From the NCBI RefSeq assembly GCF_900106535.1, contig NZ_FNOH01000006.1:248001-312000 (forward strand): a DNA stretch of 64,000 nucleotides. The letters run 5' to 3'. Below the pieces are notes generated by a model. It did no database searches. It saw nothing but the letters and a program-made list of their open reading frames with translations, and was not told the origin of the DNA. The stretch is from Myxococcus xanthus (lineage in GTDB: Bacteria > Myxococcota > Myxococcia > Myxococcales > Myxococcaceae). A program made the position numbers and the translations under genes. Below are positions 49,057-59,302 of the stretch, piece by piece; positions within the stretch are counted from its first letter, which is position 1; each line of letters starts with the position of its first letter.

Positions 49057-50193
49057 ATGACGCGCTCGCTCGAGTCCTACCGAGACCTCTTCCCCGTGCT
49101 GAAGGAGCAGCTCTACCTCAACCACGCCGGTGTGGCTCCCACCAGCCTGCGCGCCGCCGAGGCCGTGCGCGGGTGGATGGAGGACATCGTCCACCACGGC
49201 ATCAAGCACGAGCGCGGCTGGGAGGCCCACTGCGAGCGCGTGCGGGGCCTGGCCGCCCGCCTCATCAACGCCGAGCCCGGCGAGATTGCCTTCGTGCGCA
49301 ACACCAGCCACGGCCTGGGCCTGGTGGCCGAGGGGCTGGACTGGACGCCCGGCGACGAGGTCGTCGTCGCATCCTCGTTGGAGTACCCCTCCAACGTCTA
49401 TCCCTGGCTGCACCTGAAGGACCGCGGCGTCACCGTGCGCGAAATCCAGACGCCCGAAGGGGGCGTCACGCCGGAAGCCGTGGCCGCCGCGCTCACCCCG
49501 AGCACCCGGCTGGTGGCGGTCTCCTCCGTGCAGTTCGCCACCGGCTACCGCACGGACCTGGATGCGGTGGGCGCCCTGTGCGAGCGGGCGGGCGTTCTGT
49601 TCTGCGTGGACGGCATCCAGAGCGTGGGCTGCATCCCCGTGGACGTGAAGAAGAGCCGCATCCACTTCCTCAGCGCGGACAGCCACAAGTGGATGCTGGG
49701 CATCGCCGGCATCGGCTTCCTCTACGTGGCCAAGGACGTCCTGCCCAGGCTGCGGCCCGTGCTGGTGGGCTGGCGCAGCACCACCGACGCCTGGAACTTC
49801 AACCGCAGCCACTTCGAGCTGCGCCCGGACGCGGGCAAGCTGGAGGAGGGCAGCGCCGCGTACACCGGCATCTACGCCCTGGGCGCCGCGCTGGAGCTGC
49901 TGCACGAGGTGGGGGTGGACGCCATCTCCGCGCGCATCCGCGAACTGCTGGGCCAACTGGAGACAGGGCTGCGTGGGCTGGGCTGCGACGTGGGGCCCGC
50001 GCCGGAGCACCGGGCGGGCATCCTCACGTTCCTGCCTCCGGAGGGCGAGGCCCGCGCGCTCGGCGCGTGGCTCGCCGGACGAGAGGTGGCCCTCTCGGTG
50101 CGCCGCGGGCGCGTCCGCCTCTCACCCCACTTCTACAACCTGCCCGAGGAGATGGACCGGTTGGTGGAGCTGGTGCGGACGCACCGCGGCTGA
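49057..50193 (+). CDS. Class V aminotransferase-fold PLP enzyme
   Basis: A 378-residue fold-type I enzyme of the cysteine desulfurase / isopenicillin-N-epimerase branch. Seen: [37 protein letters not shown], and PLP lysine Lys211 in [10 protein letters not shown]. No catalytic desulfurase Cys loop was obvious near the C-terminus, so desulfurase activity is not claimed. It is convergent with cysK-cysE (12-base gap). ATG 49057 was chosen because in-frame codons upstream belong to the divergent cytochrome promoter region. Confidence 0.88.
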   Translation: MTRSLESYRDLFPVLKEQLYLNHAGVAPTSLRAAEAVRGWMEDIVHHGIKHERGWEAHCERVRGLAARLINAEPGEIAFVRNTSHGLGLVAEGLDWTPGDEVVVASSLEYPSNVYPWLHLKDRGVTVREIQTPEGGVTPEAVAAALTPSTRLVAVSSVQFATGYRTDLDAVGALCERAGVLFCVDGIQSVGCIPVDVKKSRIHFLSADSHKWMLGIAGIGFLYVAKDVLPRLRPVLVGWRSTTDAWNFNRSHFELRPDAGKLEEGSAAYTGIYALGAALELLHEVGVDAISARIRELLGQLETGLRGLGCDVGPAPEHRAGILTFLPPEGEARALGAWLAGREVALSVRRGRVRLSPHFYNLPEEMDRLVELVRTHRG

Positions 50194-50204
50194 GGGCCCC
50201 GGGA

Positions 50205-51125
50205 CTACTGGGCCGGGAAGAGCGGCTCGATGGAGAGGTAGCGCTCGCCCGTGTCGTAGTTGAAGGCGAGCACGCGGCTGCCGTCGGTCATCTCGCCCAG
50301 CTTCTGATTCACGGCGGACAGCGCGGCGCCGGTGGAGATGCCCACGAAGATGCCCTCCTCACGCGCGGCGCGGCGGGTGAACTCGAAGGCGTCCTCCTCG
50401 GTCACCTGAATGGCGCCGTCCAGCGCGTCCTTGTGCAGGTTCTTCGGGATGAAGCCGGCGCCAATGCCCTGGATGGGGTGCGGGCCCGGCTGGCCGCCGC
50501 TGATGACGGGCGACTTGGTGGGCTCCACGGCGAAGACCTTCAGCTTCGGCCAGACCTTCTTCAGCTCCTCGGCGCACGCGGTGATGTGCCCGCCGGTGCC
50601 CACGCCGGTGATGAGGTAGTCCAGCCCTTCCGGGAAGTCCTTGAGGATTTCCTGCACCGTCGTGCGGCGGTGGACCTCGATGTTGGCCTCGTTCTCGAAC
50701 TGCTGCGGCATCCACGAGTTGGGCACCTGCGACAGCAGTTCATTGGCGCGAGCGATGGCGCCCTTCATGCCCTGCGCGCGCGGGGTCAGCTCGAAGGTGG
50801 CGCCGTAGGCGGCCATCAGCCGGCGGCGCTCGACGCTCATGGACTCCGGCATGACGAGCACCAGCTTGTAGCCCTTCACCGCCGCCACCATGGCCAGGCC
50901 GATGCCGGTGTTGCCGCTGGTCGGCTCGATGATGACGCTGTCCTTCTTGAGCAGGCCGCGCTGCTCCGCGTCCTCAATCATGGACAACGCGATGCGGTCC
51001 TTGATGCTGCCGCCCGGGTTGGCGCGCTCGAGCTTCATATGGACCGTCACGCGGGACGGAAACAGCCGGTTGATGCGCACGTGCGGCGTGTTTCCGATGG
51101 TCTCCAGGATGTTGTTCACCTTCAT
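50205..51125 (-). CDS. cysK: Cysteine synthase
   Basis: A 306-residue O-acetylserine sulfhydrylase that makes cysteine from O-acetylserine and sulfide. PLP lysine Lys42 lies in NPGGSIKDR, the substrate loop is [10 protein letters not shown], and the phosphate-binding loop is TGVGTGGHI. It lies 21 bases after the serine acetyltransferase gene, giving both steps from serine to cysteine in one operon. Confidence 0.96.
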   Translation of the reverse strand: MKVNNILETIGNTPHVRINRLFPSRVTVHMKLERANPGGSIKDRIALSMIEDAEQRGLLKKDSVIIEPTSGNTGIGLAMVAAVKGYKLVLVMPESMSVERRRLMAAYGATFELTPRAQGMKGAIARANELLSQVPNSWMPQQFENEANIEVHRRTTVQEILKDFPEGLDYLITGVGTGGHITACAEELKKVWPKLKVFAVEPTKSPVISGGQPGPHPIQGIGAGFIPKNLHKDALDGAIQVTEEDAFEFTRRAAREEGIFVGISTGAALSAVNQKLGEMTDGSRVLAFNYDTGERYLSIEPLFPAQ

Positions 51126-51146
51126 GTCGGGGGCCTCGTCGGTGGG

Positions 51147-51992
51147 TCAGATGTGGAATTCGAGTGCGTCCAGCGAGCCATTCTCGCCGCGCTGACGCAC
51201 CTCGCTGCGGCGGGTAACCACGGATTGAGAAGGGATGCTCTGCGTGAGCCAGGCGTTGCCGGCGATGATGCTGCCCCGGCCCACCACGGTTTCTCCGCCC
51301 AGGATGGTGGCGTTGGCGTACACCACCACGTCGTCCTCGATGGTGGGGTGACGCTTCTTGTCCGTCAGCCCCTTCTCCACGACGAGCGCGCCCAGGGTGA
51401 CGCCCTGATAGATTTTGACGTTGTCGCCAATGAGCGTCGTCTCACCGATGACGACGCCAGTGCCATGGTCGATGACGAAGCGCCGGCCAATGGTGGCACC
51501 CGGGTGGATGTCCACGCCGGTTCGCTGGTGCGCGTACTCCGTGAGCAAGCGAGGCAGCAGCGGGAAGCCCAGGGCGTGCAGCGCGTTGGCCACCCGGTAG
51601 ATGGCGATGGCGGTGAAGCCCGGGTAGGTGAGGATGACCTCGTCCACGGTGCGCGCGGCCGGGTCCGCCTCGAAGATGGCGTCCGCGTCCTGTCGCAGCC
51701 AGTCATAGAGGCCGGGCAGCCGCTCCATGAAGCGCGCCGGCAAGTCCCGTTCAATGCCCGGGTACAGGGGCGCCAGCGTGTCCCGGATGCGGTGGAGGCT
51801 GGCCTCCACGGTGGTGACGTCGCGGTGGACGGCCGCGGCCGTACACTCCAGGCGCTCGGCGAAGTGGGGGAAGAGCAGGCCGAGCACCTGGCCTACGAAT
51901 TCGGGGGCAGCGCGCCGTACGTCCGCAGGGAAGCAGTGTCGCTGCCGGGCTTCCAGCAGGGCCGCGACCAGCCTGGCGTTGGAGTCATCCAT
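51147..51992 (-). CDS. cysE: Serine O-acetyltransferase (EpsC/CysE type)
   Basis: A 281-residue serine acetyltransferase. The N-terminal helical domain precedes a left-handed beta-helix of hexapeptide repeats: [50 protein letters not shown], which contains the catalytic His residues. It lacks the C-terminal CysK-binding tail ending in Ile seen in E. coli only in part: the protein does end in Ile (ALEFHI), which fits insertion into the CysK active site. Upstream, 51993-52193 is a 200-base divergent gap with no recognised element. Confidence 0.94.
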   Translation of the reverse strand: MDDSNARLVAALLEARQRHCFPADVRRAAPEFVGQVLGLLFPHFAERLECTAAAVHRDVTTVEASLHRIRDTLAPLYPGIERDLPARFMERLPGLYDWLRQDADAIFEADPAARTVDEVILTYPGFTAIAIYRVANALHALGFPLLPRLLTEYAHQRTGVDIHPGATIGRRFVIDHGTGVVIGETTLIGDNVKIYQGVTLGALVVEKGLTDKKRHPTIEDDVVVYANATILGGETVVGRGSIIAGNAWLTQSIPSQSVVTRRSEVRQRGENGSLDALEFHI

Positions 51993-52193
51993 GAGTCCCG
52001 GTTTCTAACGCGGTGCGTGGGCTGGCTGCACGGCGTAATGGCTGATTTCAGGGCTGACTGTCGTTTCCCAGGAGGGGACTGGCCCCCCGGGGGCCCTCGC
52101 TGGCAGTGCATGCCGCCTTCCCCCATGCCCCCCTGCCACGCGCTGGACAGCGGTGGTTCGCGGCGCTTGCCGCGTGTCCGCCTGGGCGGGACG

Positions 52194-53852
52194 ATGACGC
52201 CCATGTCCCAAAACCCGGTCCCTTCCTACGCCCATGGCACCAGCACCACCCCGCTGCTGGGGGAGACGATTGGCCAGAACCTGCGCCGCACCGTCGAGCG
52301 CCACGGCGACCGGGAGGCCCTGGTGGTGGCGTCCCAGGGGTTTCGGGCCACGTATCAACAGCTCTGGGCGCTCACCTCGCAGGTGGCCCGGGGGCTGATG
52401 GCCCTGGGCGTTCAGAAGGGGGACCGGGTGGGGCTCTGGTCACCCAACCGCTTCGAATGGGTGGCCGTCCAGTACGCCACGGCCCGTATCGGCGCCATCC
52501 TGGTCAACATCAACCCGGCCTACCGCACCTCGGAGCTGGAGTACGCCCTCAACCAGTCCGGCACCAAGGTGCTGCTCCACGCACGGGGCTTCCGGCAGAC
52601 GGACTACCGGGGCATGGTGAAAGAGGTCCGGCCGCGCTGTGCCGGCCTGGCGGCGGCGCTCGTCCTGGAGGACGACTGGCAGCGGCTGCTCGATGGCGCG
52701 GAGGATGTTTCGGAGGACGCGTTGGCCGCCCGCGAGGCGTCGCTCCAGTTCGATGACGCCATCAACATCCAATACACGTCGGGAACGACAGGCTTCCCGA
52801 AGGGCGCCACGCTGTCGCACCACAATGTCTTGAACAACGGCTTCTTCATCGGGGAGGCCCTTCGCTACGGCCCCGAGGACCGGGTGTGCATCCCGGTGCC
52901 GTTCTACCACTGCTTCGGCATGGTGATTGGCAACCTGGCCTGTACCAGCCACGGCGCCACCATGGTGATTCCCGCCGAGGCGTTCGACCCGCTGACGGTG
53001 CTCCAGACGGTGCAGGCCGAGCGCTGCACGTCGCTGTACGGCGTGCCCACGATGTTCATCGCGGAGCTGGACCATCCGCGCTTCGGTGAGTTCGATTTGT
53101 CGACGCTGCGCACCGGTGTCATGGCGGGCTCGCCGTGCCCGGTGGAGGTGATGAAGCAGGTGCAGTCGCGCATGCACATGCGCGAGGTGACCATCTGCTA
53201 CGGCATGACGGAGACGTCGCCGGTGTCCACGCAGAGCGCGCTGGACGAGCCGCTGGACAAGCGCGTGTCCACCGTGGGGCGCGTGCATCCGCACCTGGAG
53301 GTCAAGGTCATCGACGCGGGCTCGGGTGAGGTGGTTCCTCGCGGCTCGCCGGGCGAGCTGTGCACGCGTGGGTACAGCGTCATGCTGGGGTACTGGGCCA
53401 ACCCCGAGGCCACCGCCGCGGCCGTGGACGCCGCCGGGTGGATGCACACGGGCGACCTCGCGGTGATGGACGACGAGGGCTACGTGAAGGTGGTGGGCCG
53501 CATCAAGGACACCATCATCCGGGGCGGTGAGAACATCTCCCCGCGCGAGGTCGAGGAGTTCCTCCACGCGCACCCGGGCGTCAGCGAGACGCAAGTCATT
53601 GGCGTGCCGAGCAAGAGGTACGGCGAGGAGGTCATGGCCTGGGTGCGGGTGAAGCCCGGCGCGACGCTCACCGCCGAGGAGCTGACCCGGTTCTGCGCGG
53701 GCCGCATCGCGTCCTTCAAGATTCCCCGCTACTTCAAGTTCGTGGACGCGTTCCCGATGACGGTGACGGGCAAGGTGCAGAAGTTCAAGATGCGCGAGGC
53801 GTCCGTCGTGGAGCTGGGGCTGGAGGACGCCGCGGCCATCAAGACGGCTTGA
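52194..53852 (+). CDS. AMP-binding acyl-CoA synthetase (medium/long-chain FadD-like)
   Basis: A 552-residue adenylate-forming enzyme that activates a fatty or other acid to its acyl-CoA. The P-loop is [46 protein letters not shown] and the catalytic Lys in [13 protein letters not shown] are in order. It resembles AMP-dependent synthetases annotated in acyl-CoA utilisation of beta-oxidising bacteria. ATG 52194 and ATG 52203 are both possible starts. Its last 14 bases overlap the convergent TfoX-N gene. Confidence 0.92.
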   Translation: MTPMSQNPVPSYAHGTSTTPLLGETIGQNLRRTVERHGDREALVVASQGFRATYQQLWALTSQVARGLMALGVQKGDRVGLWSPNRFEWVAVQYATARIGAILVNINPAYRTSELEYALNQSGTKVLLHARGFRQTDYRGMVKEVRPRCAGLAAALVLEDDWQRLLDGAEDVSEDALAAREASLQFDDAINIQYTSGTTGFPKGATLSHHNVLNNGFFIGEALRYGPEDRVCIPVPFYHCFGMVIGNLACTSHGATMVIPAEAFDPLTVLQTVQAERCTSLYGVPTMFIAELDHPRFGEFDLSTLRTGVMAGSPCPVEVMKQVQSRMHMREVTICYGMTETSPVSTQSALDEPLDKRVSTVGRVHPHLEVKVIDAGSGEVVPRGSPGELCTRGYSVMLGYWANPEATAAAVDAAGWMHTGDLAVMDDEGYVKVVGRIKDTIIRGGENISPREVEEFLHAHPGVSETQVIGVPSKRYGEEVMAWVRVKPGATLTAEELTRFCAGRIASFKIPRYFKFVDAFPMTVTGKVQKFKMREASVVELGLEDAAAIKTA

Positions 53853-54240
53853 CGCGCGAGGTGCGCTTCTTCGCCGGTGCCTTCTTTCGTGCCGTCTTCT
53901 GGGCCTTCTTCAACGCGGCCCGGTTCGCCGCGTCCACGGCCTTCCGGGCCCAGGGCAGGAGCGCGTAGGCGTCATCCGCCGCGTCCGCGGGCGGCGTCCA
54001 ATAGCCCATCTCCACCGGGGTCTTCATGCCTTCGTAGATGAACGGCCGGCATCCGGCGGCCTGGAAGTCCGGCTTGGTGACGTCATCCACCTTCAGGAAC
54101 AACTGACCGCCGCCGATGAGCCCGAACATCCGTCCGCCGAGGTAGAGCCCCCAGCCGCCGAACATCGACCGGGACTTCACGGGCCCCAGCTTCTCCAGCA
54201 GTTCCACCGTGTACTCAACGAAGCTGTCCGTCCGGGCCAT
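53839..54240 (-). CDS. TfoX N-terminal domain protein
   Basis: A 133-residue protein with a TfoX-N domain (residues 1-95: [55 protein letters not shown]) and a Lys/Arg/Ala-rich C-terminal tail ([21 protein letters not shown]), like the basic tail of the SWIB protein. TfoX regulates competence in Haemophilus; short TfoX-N proteins elsewhere have no settled role. It is downstream of the LysR gene on the same strand. Confidence 0.85.
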   Translation of the reverse strand: MARTDSFVEYTVELLEKLGPVKSRSMFGGWGLYLGGRMFGLIGGGQLFLKVDDVTKPDFQAAGCRPFIYEGMKTPVEMGYWTPPADAADDAYALLPWARKAVDAANRAALKKAQKTARKKAPAKKRTSRVKPS

Positions 54241-54302
54241 CGTGCGTCTCCGTGTCCCGATGGGCCTCGCCTCGTGAAGACGGCGCCATCGGCCGCGGCA
54301 CG

Positions 54303-55238
54303 CTAGCGCACCCGAGCGCCTGGAGCCGCCTTCCTCGTGCCCCAGGGTTCGGGCATGGCGCGCACGCTCTCCACGATGAAGGACTTGAGCGCCCGCGCCG
54401 CGGCCGTGAGGTAGCCCTCTCCCCGGTGTATCAGCGCCACCTGCCGCTTCACCCCGGCGCGCGCCAGGGGCACCACATCGAAGCCCTGGGCATGGTGGTC
54501 TCGGGCCATCAACTGCGGCACCATCGCCACGCCCAGGCCGCGCTCCACCATGCGGCGCATGGCCTCCGCGTTGTCCGTCTCCACCGCCAGGCGGGGTGTC
54601 ACGCCCCGCGCCTCACAGGCGGCCTCCATCGCTCGGGTGCCGCTCATGCCGGGGATGACGACCCAGGGCTCTTCCACGGCCTCGTCCATCGTCACGGGCT
54701 TGCCTGACTTCGTCAGCCGGTGTCCACGCGGGACGGCGAGCACCAGGGACTCCTCCCACAGTCGCTGCGCCACCAGGTCCGCGCGCCGCACGGGGAGGGA
54801 GAGGATGGCCAGGTCCAGGGCGCCGCGTGCCACGCCTTCCTCCATGGCCGGTGCCAGTCCCTCGCTCAGCCGAGGCCGGACCTCCGGGAACTGGCGCGCG
54901 AAGGCCGGGATGATGTCCGGCAGCAGGTACGCCCCCACGGTATGCAGCGTGCCGAGCGACACCACGCCGTGTGGCGTCCCCGACAGCCGCTCCAGCTCCG
55001 AGGTGCCCGCCGTCAGTGCGTCCAGGGCGCGCTGGGCATGAGGCAGGAAGCGCTCTCCCGCGTCTGTCAGCACCGTGCCCCCTGGCGTGCGGACGAGCAA
55101 GCGCGTGCCCAGGGCGGCCTCGAGTGATTGGAGCTGCCGGGAGAGGCCGGACTGGGACAGACCCAGCCCACGCGCGGCGGTGGCCAGGCGTCCCGCCCGG
55201 GCGACTTCGAGGAAGGCTCGGAGCTGTTCGGAGGTCAT
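54303..55238 (-). CDS. LysR-family transcriptional regulator
   Basis: A 311-residue LysR-type regulator: N-terminal winged HTH (LRAFLEVARAGRLATAARGLGLSQSGLSRQLQSLEAALG) and a periplasmic-binding-like effector domain. It is divergent from an MFS efflux gene with GCGGAA/TTCCGC dyads in the 70-base gap, the standard layout in which LysR regulates the neighbouring transporter and itself. Confidence 0.93.
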   Translation of the reverse strand: MTSEQLRAFLEVARAGRLATAARGLGLSQSGLSRQLQSLEAALGTRLLVRTPGGTVLTDAGERFLPHAQRALDALTAGTSELERLSGTPHGVVSLGTLHTVGAYLLPDIIPAFARQFPEVRPRLSEGLAPAMEEGVARGALDLAILSLPVRRADLVAQRLWEESLVLAVPRGHRLTKSGKPVTMDEAVEEPWVVIPGMSGTRAMEAACEARGVTPRLAVETDNAEAMRRMVERGLGVAMVPQLMARDHHAQGFDVVPLARAGVKRQVALIHRGEGYLTAAARALKSFIVESVRAMPEPWGTRKAAPGARVR

Positions 55239-55282
55239 GCGGATTCCGCAAAAAGCCTATGCGGAAGATGCGGTTTCCGCAT
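55238..55282. promoter_or_regulatory. LysR operator dyads between lysR and the MFS gene
   Basis: Two dyads share the GCGGAA/TTCCGC motif: TGCGGATTCCGCA (55238-55250), overlapping the lysR start codon, and ATGCGGTTTCCGCAT (55268-55282), with an extra direct half-site ATGCGGA at 55259-55265. This fits a LysR-binding array controlling both directions. Motif seen in sequence; binding is inference. Confidence 0.6.
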
Positions 55283-55308
55283 GGGGGCCTGGGGCGTACA
55301 GAGAGGTA

Positions 55309-56682
55309 ATGGACGGAAGCGGCGTCACAGCGGAGCCCATGGTCAGCGCGCGTCCAGGCGTGGCGCGGCGGACAGCGACAGGCGCGGTGTTGCTGGCCCT
55401 GGTGGTCAGCGCGTTCGAAGGCACCGTCGTGACGAGTGCCATGCCCACCATCACCCGGGAGCTGGGAGGTCAGCACCTCTACTCGTGGGTGTTCTCCGCC
55501 TTCCTCTTTGCCTCCACCGTCGGCGTGCTCGTCTCCGGGAAGCTGGCGGACCGGCTGGGACGCAAGCCCGTCTTCTTCTCGGGCATGGGGTTGTTCCTGG
55601 TGGGCTCCGCGCTGTGTGGCCTGGCGGACTCGGTGCCGGGGCTCATTGCCTTCCGGGTCATCCAGGGCTTGGGCGCGGGCGCGTTGCAGCCCACCACGCT
55701 CACCATCTCCGCCGACCTCTACACGCTGCGTGAGCGCGTCGCCGTGCAGGGGCTGTTCACAGGGGCCTGGGGCGCGGGCAACGTCGTGGGGCCGCTCATT
55801 GGCGGCTGGCTGGTGATGCACGCCTCGTGGCGCTGGGTGTTCCTGGTCAACGTGCCGGTGGGCCTGTTCGCCGCGGCGCTGCTGTACCTCTCCTACCGCG
55901 ACCCGCCTCGCCGTCCGGAGGTCCGCATGGACCGGTGGGGGCCCGTGCTCGCGGGCTCCTCGGCGGCGCTGCTCCTCTTCTCGTTGGAGCCGGGGGCCGC
56001 GAGCCTGCGGTGGGCCTGCGCGCTGGCCGCCGTGGGCGCGGGCTGGCTGCTGGTGTGGCAGCAACGCACGACGGTGTCTCCGTTGCTTCCGGCGGAGTTG
56101 CTGAGAGATCGCGCGGTGCTCAGCGGCATCGTGGGCGGCATCGCGGGCGGCTCGCTGCTGTACAGCATGGCCGCGTGGGTGCCGTTGTGGATGACGGAGC
56201 AAGGCGGTCACACGCCACTGGCGGCGGGACTGGCGCTGCTGCCGATGCTGCTGGGCTGGTCCGTGGGCTCCACCTTCGGCGTGAAGCTGCTGGTGCGCGG
56301 AGGCATGCGACTGAGCGCCGGCGTGGGCTTCGCGGTGGCGGCGCTGGGGGCCGGGTGGCTGTCATTGGCCGCCGCACGGGGCTGGGGTGTGCCCGCGGCG
56401 CTGATGGGGCTGGCGGTGCTCGGCCTGGGGCTGGGGCCCGCCGCCAGCACGTCGCTGATTGGACCGCAGTCCCGCGCGCCCTGGCACCACCGGGGCATCG
56501 TCACCAGCGCGCTCTACGCCACGCGGCTTCTGGGCGGCTCACTGGCGGTGGCGTTGCTCGCGCTGGCCAGCGGGCACTTCGCCCTGCAGTTCGGCATCGC
56601 CGCTGGACTCACGGCCGTCGCGGCGCTCGGGTTGGCGCTGTTGGCTCCGGGCAGGACGGAGCCAGCGGCATCGGGGGCGTGA
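55309..56682 (+). CDS. MFS multidrug-type efflux transporter (DHA2-like)
   Basis: A 457-residue protein with about 12-14 membrane segments. LALVVSAFEGTVVTSAMPTITRELGG, LADRLGRKPVF (MFS motif A) and WRWVFLVNVPVGL (DHA2/EmrB signature) mark a drug-proton antiporter. It is divergent from, and probably controlled by, the LysR regulator. GAGAGG stands close before the ATG. Substrate unknown. Confidence 0.9.
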   Translation: MDGSGVTAEPMVSARPGVARRTATGAVLLALVVSAFEGTVVTSAMPTITRELGGQHLYSWVFSAFLFASTVGVLVSGKLADRLGRKPVFFSGMGLFLVGSALCGLADSVPGLIAFRVIQGLGAGALQPTTLTISADLYTLRERVAVQGLFTGAWGAGNVVGPLIGGWLVMHASWRWVFLVNVPVGLFAAALLYLSYRDPPRRPEVRMDRWGPVLAGSSAALLLFSLEPGAASLRWACALAAVGAGWLLVWQQRTTVSPLLPAELLRDRAVLSGIVGGIAGGSLLYSMAAWVPLWMTEQGGHTPLAAGLALLPMLLGWSVGSTFGVKLLVRGGMRLSAGVGFAVAALGAGWLSLAAARGWGVPAALMGLAVLGLGLGPAASTSLIGPQSRAPWHHRGIVTSALYATRLLGGSLAVALLALASGHFALQFGIAAGLTAVAALGLALLAPGRTEPAASGA

Positions 56683-56699
56683 CAGCGGGCACGTTTCTC

Positions 56700-57896
56700 T
56701 CAGCCCGTGCCGCCTCCCGGGCCCGGTGCTCGGGCGCGCGCGAGGGGCGGCGCCGGTGCTCGTGCCGCCACCGACGCATCACCATTCAGTGCGTGGGGCC
56801 ACAGCTTCGCCAGCGCGGTGCGGAGCTCGGCAGCGGACCGGTAGCGGTCGTCGGGGCGTTTCTCCAGCAGCCGCAGCACGACGCGCTCGAAGGGCTCCGG
56901 CAGCGCCGGTCGCAATGTGCGCGGCGGGACGGGGCGCTCCTGGACGTGCAGGAACATCAGCGGCACGGGCTCCGGGTGGCGGAACGGAAGCTGTCCGGTG
57001 AACAGCTCGTAGGCCACCACGCCGAGCGCGTACAGGTCCGTGGCGGGTGACACCGCGGGGTTGCCCGTCACCTGCTCGGGAGCCATGTACTCCGGCGTGC
57101 CGAGCACCGCGCCCTGGGCCGTCGTCCCCATGACGTGCGTGCTCTTGGCGAGCCCGAAGTCCATCAGCTTGAGCACGCCGGTGCGGGTGATGAAGAGGTT
57201 GGCGGGCTTCACGTCGCGGTGGAGCACGCCCCGGCCGTGCGCGTGTTCCAGCGCCACCGTCGCGTGGGTGAGCCAGCGCAGCGCCTCCGCCAACGTGGCG
57301 CGCCGCTCCAGCAGCCGCTGACGCAAATCCACGCCATCCAGCAACTCCACGGTGAGGAAGTGCCGCTCGCCGTCCACGCCCGCATCGAAGACACGCAGGA
57401 TGTTGACGTGCTCCAGCGCCCGGGCGTGCTCCACCTCCTGGCGGAAGCGCGCCACCATCGCGGCATCCGCATGGGGCACCGCGAGGACCTTGAGGGCCAC
57501 GCGCATGTCCTGGTGGAGGTCGGTGGCCTCGTACACGGTAGAGCTGCCCCCGGCGCCCAGCCAGCGCTCCACGCGGTATCGCTGGGCCACCGTCTGGCCG
57601 GGCACCAGGCCTCGCACGACGCTGGAGGGCGCGGGCACCACGATGCCCTGGAGCATCGTGCCGTGCGGCGACATGGGCGTCACTGGCCGCAGGGTCTCCC
57701 CGAGCGACAGGGCCGGTGGTGGCGTCACCGGATGGAATGTCGCGTCGGGAGGGGTTTCCATCCGCTGCGGGACAGGGGGGAGGCCGGCGCGGGGCGGCGG
57801 CTTCACGATGGCCGGCGGCGGAGTCACCCGCAATTGCGGCTCCGGCGCGGCACCCCCCAGGTACGCCACGCCTTCTTCGTCGTCGGTCGAGTGCAC
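56700..57896 (-). CDS. Soluble Ser/Thr protein kinase
   Basis: A 398-residue Hanks-type kinase. An N-terminal Pro-rich region (1-110) precedes the kinase: glycine loop LGAGGSSTVYEA, Lys in VALKVL, HRDVKPANL (catalytic Asp), DFGLAK (Mg), and APEQVTGNPA. No membrane segment was seen, so it is cytoplasmic, unlike many PknB-type kinases. The start is GTG 57896 with GGGAGG five bases upstream. It lies 29 bases after the metallo-beta-lactamase-fold gene, so the pair is an operon. Confidence 0.92.
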   Translation of the reverse strand: MHSTDDEEGVAYLGGAAPEPQLRVTPPPAIVKPPPRAGLPPVPQRMETPPDATFHPVTPPPALSLGETLRPVTPMSPHGTMLQGIVVPAPSSVVRGLVPGQTVAQRYRVERWLGAGGSSTVYEATDLHQDMRVALKVLAVPHADAAMVARFRQEVEHARALEHVNILRVFDAGVDGERHFLTVELLDGVDLRQRLLERRATLAEALRWLTHATVALEHAHGRGVLHRDVKPANLFITRTGVLKLMDFGLAKSTHVMGTTAQGAVLGTPEYMAPEQVTGNPAVSPATDLYALGVVAYELFTGQLPFRHPEPVPLMFLHVQERPVPPRTLRPALPEPFERVVLRLLEKRPDDRYRSAAELRTALAKLWPHALNGDASVAARAPAPPLARARAPGPGGGTG

Positions 57897-57925
57897 CTCG
57901 GCCTCCCTCGTCTGCGTCGTCGCTG

Positions 57926-59083
57926 TCAGGGGTCGAGCAGCGAAACGTGGGACGGTGCCCCCACGCCCTCGATGTCCAGGTGCGGCGTGGGCAGGTTGTA
58001 CTCGGCCGCGGCGCTGGTGGCCTCGACGATGATGGGGCCGGCAATCTCCGGCGGCTCGCCGTGGCACAGCAGGTCCACCACGTGCTCCAGCGTCCACTTG
58101 CCCAGGCGGCTCACCACCAGCCGCGTGCCGTCGTACTGCGCTGTGTCCGACAGCTCCGGGCTCGCGGCCAGCTTGGCCTCCACGGAGTCACCCAGGTAGC
58201 CGCGCGCCAGCGACACCACCCGGTCCAGCACGGCATTCCAGGCCTGCAGGTGCGTGCGGTCCTGGGCCTCGTCCATGATGTCCAGGCCCACCTGGAGCTT
58301 CTCCATCCGGTCCAGGAACTGCTGCACCAGCGGCCCCCGGATGATGCGGCCGTGCTGCGGCGCAATCATCTCCACGCCCGGCTCCAGCTTGCGGATGGCC
58401 GCCACCGTGCGTTGCAGCGCGGAGTTCACCGGCATGTAGATTTGATGGAAGGCGCGGATGCCCGCCCAGTCGGATTCGTCCGCCCAGATGCCCTTGGCGT
58501 TGGAGTCGGTGAGCCCGCCAAAGAGGTCTCCGGTGAAGAGCACGCGCGTCTGCGGGTCATAGAGCATGACGGCGCCGCGGAAGTGGCAGAAGGGCGAGGG
58601 AACCGGCAGCAACCGGTGGCCCGTGGGCACGCTGAGGCCCTGCGCGAACTTCTCCGTGGGGATGAAGCGGTGGCGCGGCAGGTTCTGGTGGACGATGAGC
58701 CGCCAGGTGTCCTCCGAGCACAGCAGCCCGGCCCGGGGCGCGTAGCGCGCGGAGATGATGCTCGCCGACGAGCCCACGTCCGGGTCCTGGTGGTTGATGA
58801 ACATGGCCGACAGCCGCTCCATGCCACCAATGAGCGACGTCACCTTGGTGTGGATGGTGGAGAAGTCGCTGCTCGAGCCCGGGTCGATGAGGAGGTTGAA
58901 CTCCGTGGGCCGCTGCGTCTTCTTGTCCGTACCGCGGAAGCGCAGCAGGTAGGGGTTGGCGTAGAAGATGTTGCCGGGCTCGCGCTTGCCCACCCAGAAC
59001 GTCTCGGGGGCAATCTCCACCGGCACGAGGCGGAGGTCGGAGCTCTGGCTCGGGCTTGGGACTGGGGCGATGGTGCTGCTCAT
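57926..59083 (-). CDS. Metallo-beta-lactamase-fold protein (ODP/flavodiiron-like)
   Basis: A 385-residue MBL-fold protein. The metal ligands are those of the flavodiiron (ODP) subgroup: NHQDPDVGSS (His and Asp in place of HxHxDH), PSPFCHFRGAV, FTGDLFGG and APQHGRII. After the MBL domain (about 1-250) comes a C-terminal extension without a recognisable flavodoxin domain. A diiron centre for O2 or NO reduction is possible. ATG 59083 was chosen. It is first in an operon with the Ser/Thr kinase. Confidence 0.85.
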   Translation of the reverse strand: MSSTIAPVPSPSQSSDLRLVPVEIAPETFWVGKREPGNIFYANPYLLRFRGTDKKTQRPTEFNLLIDPGSSSDFSTIHTKVTSLIGGMERLSAMFINHQDPDVGSSASIISARYAPRAGLLCSEDTWRLIVHQNLPRHRFIPTEKFAQGLSVPTGHRLLPVPSPFCHFRGAVMLYDPQTRVLFTGDLFGGLTDSNAKGIWADESDWAGIRAFHQIYMPVNSALQRTVAAIRKLEPGVEMIAPQHGRIIRGPLVQQFLDRMEKLQVGLDIMDEAQDRTHLQAWNAVLDRVVSLARGYLGDSVEAKLAASPELSDTAQYDGTRLVVSRLGKWTLEHVVDLLCHGEPPEIAGPIIVEATSAAAEYNLPTPHLDIEGVGAPSHVSLLDP

Positions 59084-59183
59084 GGGCGCGGCGTTCCTTC
59101 CCTTTCGGGTGTATGCCCCTCCCCTTAGCAAGCGCTGCGCCGTGGCCTTTTCTCCCCTGGGGCACCTGTCCGCGGGCGGGGAT

Positions 59184-59230
59184 GGGGCGCAATCCTTGCG
59201 CGCGGGTGGGAGGGGGCGCAGGTCTTGCGC
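59184..59230. promoter_or_regulatory. Tandem dyads GGGGCGCA-n3-CTTGCGC in a divergent gap
   Basis: Two copies, GGGGCGCAATCCTTGCGC (59184-59201) and GGGGCGCAGGTCTTGCGC (59213-59230), start 29 bases apart, close to three helical turns. Each is an inverted repeat (GCGCAA/TTGCGC; GGGCGCA/TGCGCCC). They lie between the MBL-kinase operon and the DedA-like gene and fit two adjacent operators for a dimeric regulator. Confidence 0.55.
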
Positions 59231-59302
59231 CCTGGGTGTCTGAATGCGTGCGCCGCGGCGGTGGGCATGGCAGGCTTGGGGCCTCTCACCTTCGAATCGT
59301 TG

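Noticed and set aside
52081-52095. Palindrome GGCCCCC-C-GGGGGCC in the cysE/acyl-CoA synthetase gap
   Set aside because: A one-base centre cannot form a hairpin loop without opening several pairs, and such GC palindromes are expected at this composition; no T-run follows.
48765-52193. A very long open frame on the plus strand running antisense through cytochrome, cysK and cysE and into the acyl-CoA synthetase
   Set aside because: Only the part after about 52194 encodes a recognisable protein; the rest is Arg/Ala/Gly-rich and antisense to well-supported genes, the usual effect of about 70% GC with strong third-position bias.
59291-59300. TTCGAATC resembling a tRNA T-loop
   Set aside because: No flanking T-stem, acceptor stem, anticodon arm or D-arm could be built.
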